A DNA stretch of 5,027 bases, from contig JANXPK010000530.1 in NCBI GenBank assembly GCA_025357355.1, positions 1 to 5,027 of the forward strand. Reading direction: 5' to 3'. Both the position numbers and the translations under genes were made by a program. The notes beneath the pieces were generated by a model, which did not search any database, was not told the origin of the DNA, and saw only the letters and a program-made list of their open reading frames with translations. This DNA comes from Rhodobacterales bacterium (GTDB taxonomy: Bacteria > Pseudomonadota > Alphaproteobacteria > Rhodobacterales > Rhodobacteraceae). Positions 1 through 4,746 of this stretch are shown piece by piece. Within the stretch, counting starts at the first letter, position 1; each line of letters starts with the position of its first letter.

Positions 1-1111
1 CAGAGCGGTCAATCAGCGACGCGCCCCAATAGGTCAGCGCCCGCGCCCCTTCGACGAAACTTTTCTGATCCATCAGCGACCGGCGAATATCCGGATGCAC
101 GATCAGCGGATCAGCCGGACCCGTGGGGTTCTGCGCCCCGGTAATATCCCGCCCCTGCAACCGGTCCTTGGCATAGGCCACAGCGTTCTGATACGCCGCC
201 TCCGCCACCGCATAGCCCTGCAAGCCCACCCCCAGCCGCGCTTCGTTCATCATGGTGAACATGGCGCGCATGCCCTTGTGCAACTCGCCGATCAGGTAGC
301 CCTCGGCCCCGTCATAGTTCATCACGCAGGTCGAATTGCCGTGAATCCCCATCTTTTCCTCGACCTTGCCGCAGGACAGGGCGTTGCGCGCCCCCAACCC
401 GTTGCCGCTCGGCAGAAACTTCGGCACGATGAACAGCGAGATGCCCTTGGTGCCCTCGCCGCCCCCAGGTGCCTTGGCCAGCACCAGATGGACGATGTTT
501 TCCGCCATGTCGTGCTCACCGGCCGAGATGAAGATCTTGGTCCCGGTGATCTTGTAGCTGCCATCGGCCTGCGGTTCGGCGCGGGTGCGCATCAATCCCA
601 GATCAGTGCCGCAATGCGGCTCGGTCAGGTTCATCGTGCCGGTCCACTGGCATGAGGCGAGCTTGGGCAGATAGGTCGCCTGCTGCGCCGCCGAGCCGTG
701 CACCGCAATCGCCGAATAGGCACCATGGGTCAGGCCCAGATACATGTTCAGCGCCATATTCGACGACACCAGCGCCTCGTTTACCACCGAATGGATCAGG
801 TAGGGCAGACCCTGCCCGCCAAACTCCGCCGCGCAGTCCAGCGCCGTCCAGCCGCCATCCCGCAACGCATCAAAGGCCGCCTTGAAGCCTTTGGGCGTGC
901 GGACCACGCCGTTTTCCAATACGCAGCCCTCATGGTCGCCAACCGCGTTCAGCGGCGCCAGCACCTCGGACGCGATCTTGCCCGCTTCCTCCAGCACGGC
1001 CCCGGTGAACCCTTCGTCCAGATCGCCGTATCCAGGGATGTCCTGGGTCGAGATTCGCAAGACCTGATGCAACAGGAACTGCATGTCCTTGATTGGGGCG
1101 ACATAGCTCAT
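1..1111 (-). CDS. Acyl-CoA dehydrogenase, long (about 590-residue) type, N-terminal 370 residues; runs off the left edge
   Basis: This is a flavin-dependent acyl-CoA dehydrogenase that introduces a 2,3-double bond into an acyl-CoA thioester in the cytoplasm and passes electrons to ETF. The frame is open from ATG 1111 to the window edge (370 codons). Visible parts are the N-terminal helical domain (about residues 1-155), then the middle beta domain with the flavin-contacting motif TGTMNLTEPHCGTDL (157-171), KIFISAGEHD (192-201), and EEKMGIHGNSTCVM (251-264). The C-terminal helical domain begins with MMNEARLGVGLQGYA (287-301) and HPDIRRSLMDQK (339-350). The opening SYVAPIKDMQFLLHQVL and the spacing fit the long subfamily that includes DmdC (3-methylmercaptopropionyl-CoA dehydrogenase) and many generic FadE-like enzymes. 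The catalytic Glu of that subfamily lies near residue 435, outside the window, so substrate cannot be decided. It follows the MerR gene by 12 nt and is almost certainly cotranscribed with it. The family call is secure; the DmdC versus general beta-oxidation role is open. Confidence 0.95.
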   Translation of the reverse strand, partial: MSYVAPIKDMQFLLHQVLRISTQDIPGYGDLDEGFTGAVLEEAGKIASEVLAPLNAVGDHEGCVLENGVVRTPKGFKAAFDALRDGGWTALDCAAEFGGQGLPYLIHSVVNEALVSSNMALNMYLGLTHGAYSAIAVHGSAAQQATYLPKLASCQWTGTMNLTEPHCGTDLGLMRTRAEPQADGSYKITGTKIFISAGEHDMAENIVHLVLAKAPGGGEGTKGISLFIVPKFLPSGNGLGARNALSCGKVEEKMGIHGNSTCVMNYDGAEGYLIGELHKGMRAMFTMMNEARLGVGLQGYAVAEAAYQNAVAYAKDRLQGRDITGAQNPTGPADPLIVHPDIRRSLMDQKSFVEGARALTYWGASLIDRS

Positions 1112-1117
1112 CATCGG

Positions 1118-1123
1118 TCCTTT
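1118..1123 (-). promoter_or_regulatory. Ribosome binding site of the acyl-CoA dehydrogenase, deciding between two adjacent ATG codons
   Basis: Reading the minus strand, the MerR stop TAG (1126-1124) is followed directly by AAAGGA and then CCG ATG ATG AGC. The purine core lies 3 nt from the first ATG (1114) and 6 nt from the second (1111). Normal Shine-Dalgarno spacing favours 1111, and the resulting N-terminus MSYVAPIKD is typical of the family. The site abuts the upstream stop codon, which suggests translational coupling. Confidence 0.7.
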
Positions 1124-1516
1124 CTATGTGGCGGCGCTGCGAAAGGCCGCAATCAACCGCGCCCCTTCGGCCAGTTGCAGGTTCAAATCGGTAATGGCGA
1201 TGTCCAGTTCGGCGCGCTGCGCCTCCATCTGATGCAATCGCTTCTGGGCCAGTTCGAAGGTGCGTGTCAGTTGCGCCTCGTTGCTGCCACCCGGGTCGTA
1301 CATGTCCAGAAGCTGACGAATATCCTCCAGCGAAAAGCCAAAGCGCTTGCCGCGCAGGATCAGCGTCATGCGGGCGCGGTCGGCCCGGGTGAACAGCCGT
1401 GCATGGCCCTTGCGCAGTGGGAACAGCAGTTCCTTGGCCTCGTAAAACCGCAAGGTTCGGGGGGTCACGGCAAATTGTTCGCACATCAGGCGTATGGTCA
1501 GGGTTTCGTCGGTCAT
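1124..1516 (-). CDS. MerR-family transcriptional regulator of the acyl-CoA dehydrogenase operon
   Basis: This is a 130-residue DNA-binding regulator. The MerR winged helix-turn-helix is at the N-terminus: MCEQFAVTPRTLRFYE (11-26) carries the signature TLR-F/Y-YE, and GHARLFTRADRARMTLILR (37-55) is the wing and following helix. RFGFSLEDIRQLL (58-70) completes the core, and a long dimerisation coiled coil follows (about 80-125, ending near LNLQLAEGARLIAAF). It lacks the C-terminal cysteine pairs of metal-sensing MerR proteins, so a metal is an unlikely ligand. By context an acyl-CoA or related metabolite is more plausible (inference), as for LiuR-type MerR proteins that control branched-chain acyl-CoA catabolism. 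ATG 1516 was chosen because the MerR domain starts just after it. The frame continues upstream to a GTG at 1582, but that would run through the operator. The Shine-Dalgarno sequence is weak (GATGAG, 1523-1528). It is a paralogue of the MerR at 2012-2371. Confidence 0.93.
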   Translation of the reverse strand: MTDETLTIRLMCEQFAVTPRTLRFYEAKELLFPLRKGHARLFTRADRARMTLILRGKRFGFSLEDIRQLLDMYDPGGSNEAQLTRTFELAQKRLHQMEAQRAELDIAITDLNLQLAEGARLIAAFRSAAT

Positions 1517-1522
1517 GCAGAA

Positions 1523-1562
1523 CTCATCACATCGGGGTTGGCGCCCCCTGATGAGGCAACCC
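1523..1562 (-). promoter_or_regulatory. Possible structured 5' leader with interleaved complementary segments over the ribosome binding site
   Basis: On the minus strand the order is GGGTTG (1562-1557), CTCATCA (1555-1549), CAACCC (1540-1535), TGATGAG (1529-1523), then ATG at 1516. The first segment is perfectly complementary to the third and the second to the fourth, so the pairs interleave. They could form alternative hairpins or an H-type pseudoknot. The last segment contains the only Shine-Dalgarno-like sequence before the MerR start, so the second pairing would hide it. The base complementarity is seen directly. A switching function is inference, and short complementary segments arise easily by chance in GC-rich DNA. 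Confidence 0.35.
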
Positions 1563-1570
1563 GGTGCAAC

Positions 1571-1607
1571 AGTGTAGCGCACTTTACGTTAACGTAACCG
1601 TAACGTT
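1571..1607 (-). promoter_or_regulatory. Probable promoter and MerR-type operator of the MerR/acyl-CoA dehydrogenase operon
   Basis: A perfect 14-bp palindrome TTACGTTAACGTAA lies at 1584-1597. Overlapping it, 1591-1607 forms an imperfect 17-bp palindrome with arms AACGT and ACGTT, 14 of its 16 symmetric positions matching. On the minus strand a -10-like TACACT (1576-1571, four of six consensus bases) lies 7 bp downstream of the palindrome, so the palindrome occupies the spacer and -35 zone, the usual MerR operator position. No good -35 hexamer is seen, which is common for MerR-activated promoters. The predicted RNA start near 1564 gives a leader of roughly 48 nt. The ACGT-rich palindrome resembles what I recall of LiuR-type operators; this resemblance is from memory and unverified. 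Autoregulation by the adjacent MerR is the natural inference. Confidence 0.5.
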
Positions 1608-1638
1608 GCGTCAGTCGCCATGACCCCGCCGCAAGACC

Positions 1639-1839
1639 TCAGTAGAAGCGGCCATACCAGCCGTAGCGCGGATGATACCAGCCCCAGCCATAATGCGCCC
1701 GGAATCGCCAACCATAGCCCGGCCCCGGTGCCACGCCGACCGGACGAACCGCGACAACAGTTGCGGCCGGCACGACTGGATAAACATCACATCCTGCGAC
1801 AAGACCGGCAAGCGCAAGTGCCGACAAAAGACGGAGCAT
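1639..1839 (-). CDS. Small putative lipoprotein with Tyr/Gly/Trp-rich C-terminus, function unknown
   Basis: This 66-residue protein has a lipoprotein signal peptide: MLRLL, a hydrophobic stretch (LSALALAGLVAG, 5-16) and the lipobox LVAGC (13-17), predicting cleavage before Cys17 and lipid anchoring. Asp follows the Cys, which in E. coli would favour retention in the inner membrane; whether that rule holds here is uncertain. The mature part is a Pro/Val-rich linker (about 20-40) followed by an aromatic tail, GYGWRFRAHYGWGWYHPRYG (41-60) and WYGRFY, with YGW present three times. Start 1839 is supported by a strong ribosome binding site and by the signal peptide beginning there; extending to 1878 would put charged residues before it. 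It lies 172 nt after the upstream MerR stop, on the same strand. I do not recognise a named family; short lipoproteins of this type are common in alphaproteobacteria. No terminator is seen after it, so read-through into the downstream MerR gene is possible. Confidence 0.72.
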   Translation of the reverse strand: MLRLLSALALAGLVAGCDVYPVVPAATVVAVRPVGVAPGPGYGWRFRAHYGWGWYHPRYGWYGRFY

Positions 1840-1846
1840 GACAAAG

Positions 1847-1854
1847 CCCTCCTT
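1847..1854 (-). promoter_or_regulatory. Strong ribosome binding site fixing the lipoprotein start
   Basis: Minus-strand AAGGAGGG lies 7 nt before ATG 1839 and is the best Shine-Dalgarno match in the window. It selects the 66-residue form, whose N-terminus is a clean signal peptide, over an in-frame upstream start at 1878. Confidence 0.75.
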
Positions 1855-1865
1855 CTTACTGCATC

Positions 1866-1907
1866 GATCCGGCGCCATTCACCTGCCAAAACGTGATGCG
1901 CCGGATC
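1866..1907. repeat. Perfect 10-bp inverted repeat upstream of the lipoprotein gene
   Basis: GATCCGGCGC (1866-1875) and GCGCCGGATC (1898-1907) are exact inverted copies separated by 22 bases. The structure ends 12 bases before the lipoprotein ribosome binding site on the minus strand. It is not followed by a T-run, so it is a poor intrinsic terminator for the upstream MerR gene. It could be an operator for a dimeric protein or a leader hairpin. Its function is unknown. Confidence 0.5.
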
Positions 1908-1947
1908 AACAGGTAAGCCCCGGCACAGCCGCGCACAATTGCCAATC

Positions 1948-1991
1948 CGGACACAGTCCGTCACAGCATGGTGAGCGGGCCAGAACTGGCC
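1948..1991 (-). terminator. Two short hairpins after the upstream MerR gene, possible weak terminator
   Basis: Beginning 20 nt after the MerR stop on the minus strand is the inverted repeat GGCCAG-AA-CTGGCC (1978-1991 as written on the plus strand), then CGGAC-ACA-GTCCG (1948-1960). Neither has a T-tract after it, so intrinsic termination is doubtful. I see no coding in 1840-2011 beyond these hairpins, the 1866-1907 repeat and the lipoprotein ribosome binding site. Confidence 0.25.
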
Positions 1992-2011
1992 GTTACCACA
2001 GGGCAGTCCAG

Positions 2012-2371
2012 CTATCCCGCAGCCTTGTCTCGCAACGCCCGCAGATCGGCAATGGTCCCGTCCAGTTGCGAACGCTGCCGTTCCAGAACCTCAAGCTGCC
2101 GGTTGGCCAGCGCGACCCAGACCGCCATTTGCTGCTGCGTGCCCTTCTGGTCATACAACAGCAGCCATTGCCGGATTTCCTCCAGCGAGAAGCCAAACCG
2201 CCGCCCCCGCAGGATCAGCGTCATCCGTGCCACTTCGCGCGCGCCATAGAACCGGGCGCGTCCGTCCTTTTCGGGGTCCAAAAGCTCGATATACTCGTAG
2301 TAGCGCAAGGTTCGCGGTGTTGCGTCGAACTTGGCGCACATCTCCTTGAAGCTCAGCCGAACTTCGGTCAT
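2012..2371 (-). CDS. MerR-family transcriptional regulator, divergent from the thioesterase-MATE operon
   Basis: This 119-residue regulator has an N-terminal MerR winged helix-turn-helix: MCAKFDATPRTLRYYEYIEL (11-30), GRARFYGAREVARMTLILRG (37-56), then RRFGFSLEEIRQWLLLYD (57-74). A C-terminal coiled coil follows (about 80-115, LANRQLEVLERQRSQLDGTI and onward). There are no metal-binding cysteines in the effector part; the only Cys (12) is shared with the paralogue at 1124-1516. The two align without gaps over residues 1-80 and are about 45% identical overall by hand count, so they are likely a duplication with divergent targets. ATG 2371 is supported by AAGGAG (2383-2378) 6 nt upstream. It diverges from the PaaI-type thioesterase genes across 109 bp, so it probably controls that operon and itself (inference). 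The ligand is unknown; an acyl-CoA or organic acid would fit the neighbours. Confidence 0.92.
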   Translation of the reverse strand: MTEVRLSFKEMCAKFDATPRTLRYYEYIELLDPEKDGRARFYGAREVARMTLILRGRRFGFSLEEIRQWLLLYDQKGTQQQMAVWVALANRQLEVLERQRSQLDGTIADLRALRDKAAG

Positions 2372-2480
2372 GGCACACTCCTTGGCTCAACCTAAGGGCA
2401 AGCAAGTCCCCGCGCAATAACCACCAAGCCGCCCTTGCGCCTGCCCGCGCACCTGCGAATATGGCCGCCAAGGAGCCGCC
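2372..2480. promoter_or_regulatory. Divergent intergenic region between the MerR gene and the thioesterase operon
   Basis: This 109-bp gap must hold the promoters for both directions. CCTTGGCTCAACCTAAGG (2380-2397) is an 18-bp imperfect palindrome with perfect CCTT/AAGG ends and is a candidate MerR box; it overlaps the minus-strand ribosome binding site. On the minus strand a weak promoter can be drawn as TTGCGC (2417-2412), 17 bp, TAGGTT (2394-2389). On the plus strand, TTGCGC (2435-2440), 16 bp, GAATAT (2457-2462) is possible; each hexamer matches consensus at only three positions. AAGGAG at 2470-2475 serves the thioesterase. The ACGT palindrome found at 1584-1597 is absent here, so the two MerR proteins probably recognise different sites. 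Confidence 0.4.
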
Positions 2481-2906
2481 ATGACCGACCGTCTGCACCT
2501 CGCCCGCCAGTTCATGCAAGCCCTGCCCCATGCCCGCGCCTTGGGCATGCACCTGACCGAAATGGGCGACGGCGTTGCTGTCGTCACCATGGACTACGAC
2601 CCCCGCTTTATCGGCGATCCGGCGACCGGCGTCCTGCATGGCGGGGCGATCTCGGCGCTGATGGATACTGCCTCGGGCGCCTCGGTCATGTCGCACCCTG
2701 CTGCCCCGGCCTCGACCGCCACGCTGGACCTGCGCATCGACTACATGCGCCCGGCGAGCCCCGGCCAACGCATCACCGCCCGCGCCGAATGCTACCATGT
2801 CACCCGCTCGGTGGCCTTCATCCGCGTCACCGCAACTGATGACGACGTCAGCCGCCCCGTCGCCACCGGCACCGGCGCCTTCACGCTGGAGCGGCCCCCG
2901 ACATGA
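2481..2906 (+). CDS. PaaI-type hotdog-fold acyl-CoA thioesterase, first of a tandem pair
   Basis: This 141-residue cytoplasmic enzyme is predicted to hydrolyse an acyl-CoA (aliphatic or aromatic) to the free acid and CoA. The hotdog fold is evident: an N-terminal helix and strand (residues 8-40), then PATGVLHGGAISALMDTASG (47-66). In it HGG (53-55) and the acidic residue Asp62 on the central helix match the PaaI-type active site, which is built across a dimer interface. LDLRIDYMRPA (82-92) follows, then the strand ITARAECYHVTRSVAFIRVTA (98-118) and the closing strand ATGTGAFTL (128-136). Length is normal for the family. ATG 2481 has AAGGAG 5 nt upstream. The gene heads a three-gene operon, and the next thioesterase starts 10 nt after its stop. 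Substrate cannot be predicted; menaquinone, phenylacetate and general housekeeping thioesterases share this pattern. Confidence 0.93.
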   Translation: MTDRLHLARQFMQALPHARALGMHLTEMGDGVAVVTMDYDPRFIGDPATGVLHGGAISALMDTASGASVMSHPAAPASTATLDLRIDYMRPASPGQRITARAECYHVTRSVAFIRVTATDDDVSRPVATGTGAFTLERPPT

Positions 2907-2916
2907 GAAAACCGCC

Positions 2917-3420
2917 ATGAGACCGCGCCCCGAACCCGTTCACGTGGTGAAATCCCGGCGCGAGGCCGCCCTGCAATGGCTGTCCGGCGGCGTGCCCTAT
3001 ATCCAGTTTCTTGGCATCCAGTTCGACCGTCGCGGCGATGAGCTGACCGCCATCCTGCCCTTCGACGACAAGCTGATCGGCAATCCGACGCTGCCCGCCC
3101 TGCACGGCGGGGCCACGGCGGCGTTTCTTGAGGTGACGGCGATAATCGAGCTGGCCTGGACGACCCTGTGGGAAGACATGGAGGCCGGGCGCGCCAATAT
3201 GGACACTTTCCCCGCCATGCCCAAGACCATCGACTTCACCGTCGATTTCCTGCGCACCGGCCTGCCGCGCGATGCCTATGCCCGCGCCCGCGTCAACCGT
3301 TCCGGCCGCCGCTATGCCTCGGTTCAGGTCGAGGCCTGGCAAGACAACCGCGCCCGCCCCTTTGCCCTCGCTTCGGCGCACTTCCTGATGCCCCCGCCAC
3401 CCGGCGCCCCGGCAGAATGA
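2917..3420 (+). CDS. PaaI-type hotdog-fold acyl-CoA thioesterase, second of a tandem pair
   Basis: This 167-residue protein has the same fold as its neighbour but is clearly diverged. IQFLGIQFDRRGDELTAILP (29-48) forms the first strands. IGNPTLPALHGGATAAFLEV (54-73) has HGG at 63-65, and Glu72 takes the place of the acidic residue on the central helix (Asp in the first protein). PKTIDFTVDFLRTG (102-115) corresponds to the conserved DLRIDYMRP strand of its partner, and RRYASVQVEAW (131-141) and PFALASAHFLM (148-158) close the sheet. An insertion around 84-101 (LWEDMEAGRANMDTFPAM) lengthens it. ATG 2917 was chosen because family homology begins shortly after it; the frame extends upstream to 2797 only inside the preceding gene. 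The Shine-Dalgarno sequence is weak, so translation is probably coupled to the upstream gene. It may act alone or pair with the first thioesterase (inference). Substrate is unknown. Confidence 0.91.
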   Translation: MRPRPEPVHVVKSRREAALQWLSGGVPYIQFLGIQFDRRGDELTAILPFDDKLIGNPTLPALHGGATAAFLEVTAIIELAWTTLWEDMEAGRANMDTFPAMPKTIDFTVDFLRTGLPRDAYARARVNRSGRRYASVQVEAWQDNRARPFALASAHFLMPPPPGAPAE

Positions 3421-3432
3421 CCGCACGGCCCG

Positions 3433-4746
3433 ATGTCTGACCTCACCCACTCCCGCGTCTTCCGCATCGCGATCCCCATCGTGCTGTCGAACGCCACCAT
3501 CCCGCTCTTGGGGGCCGTCGATACCGCCGTTGTCGGCCAGCTTGGCCTTGCCGCCCCCATCGGCGCCGTCGGCCTTGGCTCTGTCATCCTCGCCACCCTC
3601 TACTGGGCCTTCGGTTTCCTGCGCATGAGCACCTCTGGCCTTGCCGCCCAGGCCCACGGCGCGCAAGACAACGCCGAACGCTCGGCCACCCTTCTGCGCG
3701 CCCTGCTGATCGCCCTTGCCATGGGTCTGACGCTGGTCGCCCTGCAAGCCCTGTTCTTTACCCTTGCCTTCAACATCGCCCCCGCCTCGGCAGAGGTTGA
3801 AAACCTGTCACGCCTTTACCTGTCCATCCGCATCTGGGGCGCACCGGCCACCCTCGGCATCTACGCGCTAACCGGCTGGCTCATCGGGGTCGAACGCACC
3901 CGCGCCGTCCTGATCCTGCAAATCTGGCAGAATGGGTTGAACATCGTGCTGGACCTGTGGTTCGTGCTCCACCTGCACTGGGGTGTCCCCGGCGTCGCCT
4001 CGGCTACACTTCTGGCCGAGTGGACCGGCCTCGCCCTTGGCCTGTTCCTCGCCCGCGATGCCTTTGGTGCCGTGCTCAAACCTGCCCTTGCCCGCCTGCG
4101 CGATCGTCATGCCCTCAGAGCGATGTTCACCGCCAGTGGCAACATCATGCTGCGCTCGGTGATCCTGCAACTGTCGTTCACCACCTTCGTCTTTCTGGGT
4201 GCGCGCTTCGGCGATGACACCCTGGCCGCCAACCAGATCCTGTTGCAGTTCCTGTCGATCATGGCCTTTGCTCTCGACGGTTTCGCCTTCGCCGCCGAAA
4301 CCCTGGTCGGGCAGGCCTTCGGTCAAGGCTCCCCCGCCGCCCTTCGCCAAGCCGCTCGCATCTGCATGCAATGGGGCTATGGCGGCGCCGCGCTGCTCGC
4401 CCTTGGCTTCGCCCTGTTCGGCCCGGTGCTGATCGACGTGATGACCACCGCCCCATCGGTGCAGGCAACCGCCCGCAGCTTCCTGCCCTGGTTGATCGCC
4501 TCGCCCCTGATCAGCGCCGCCTGCTGGATCTATGACGGCATCTTCATCGGCGCCCTGATGACCGGCGCCATGGTCCGCGCCGCCCTGCAAGTGCTGGCCG
4601 TCTACCTGCCCGCCCTTCTCCTGCTGGTCCCACTTCTCGGCAACCACGGCCTCTGGGCCGCCCTGATGCTGATGAACCTCGCCCGCGGCATCGCCCTCTA
4701 CCGCGCCTTCCCCCGCCTGCAAGCCCGCCTCGCGACCGCGCGTTAG
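3433..4746 (+). CDS. DinF-like MATE family efflux transporter
   Basis: This 437-residue inner-membrane transporter of the MATE family exports small molecules using a proton or sodium gradient. Hydrophobic segments consistent with twelve helices span the protein, from about 12-35 through 382-420. DinF-branch motifs are visible: IPLLGAVDTAVVGQLG (23-38, with Asp30 in helix 1), GFLRMSTSGLAAQAHGA (61-77), QNGLNIVLDLWFVL (166-179, Asp174), LDGFAFAAETLVGQAFGQG (281-299) and WIYDGIFIGALMTG (365-378). Length is normal and the frame is intact. ATG 3433 lies 12 nt after the preceding stop, without a good Shine-Dalgarno sequence, so coupling to the thioesterase genes is likely. Family members export toxins, dyes or metabolites. 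Placement after two thioesterases raises the possibility of exporting a released organic acid, but nothing in the sequence proves the substrate. The name dinF is not assigned because here the gene is not in a lexA context. Confidence 0.95.
   Translation: MSDLTHSRVFRIAIPIVLSNATIPLLGAVDTAVVGQLGLAAPIGAVGLGSVILATLYWAFGFLRMSTSGLAAQAHGAQDNAERSATLLRALLIALAMGLTLVALQALFFTLAFNIAPASAEVENLSRLYLSIRIWGAPATLGIYALTGWLIGVERTRAVLILQIWQNGLNIVLDLWFVLHLHWGVPGVASATLLAEWTGLALGLFLARDAFGAVLKPALARLRDRHALRAMFTASGNIMLRSVILQLSFTTFVFLGARFGDDTLAANQILLQFLSIMAFALDGFAFAAETLVGQAFGQGSPAALRQAARICMQWGYGGAALLALGFALFGPVLIDVMTTAPSVQATARSFLPWLIASPLISAACWIYDGIFIGALMTGAMVRAALQVLAVYLPALLLLVPLLGNHGLWAALMLMNLARGIALYRAFPRLQARLATAR

Noticed and set aside
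1124..1582. Longer MerR form starting at GTG 1582
   Set aside because: The extra 22 residues precede the normal MerR N-terminus, show no family similarity, and would make the -10 box and leader coding.
698..1597. A 299-codon open frame on the plus strand
   Set aside because: It lies antisense to the acyl-CoA dehydrogenase and MerR genes, whose family motifs are unmistakable. Long antisense frames are expected in DNA with this GC content, and its translation (Arg/Gln/His-rich) resembles no family.
1866..1907. Inverted repeat as an intrinsic terminator for the upstream MerR gene
   Set aside because: The loop is 22 nt and no T-run follows on the minus strand (GATGCAG follows), so it does not fit a Rho-independent terminator.
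2151..2918. A 255-codon open frame on the minus strand
   Set aside because: It crosses the divergent intergenic region, overlaps the MerR gene in another frame and is antisense to the first thioesterase.
2797..3420. Longer form of the second thioesterase starting at ATG 2797
   Set aside because: The added residues lie wholly inside the first thioesterase in another frame and are low-complexity Ser/Pro/Ala.
2881..3747. A 288-codon open frame on the minus strand
   Set aside because: It is antisense to the second thioesterase and the start of the MATE gene. It has low-complexity Gly/Arg/Gln-rich content and no recognisable motif.
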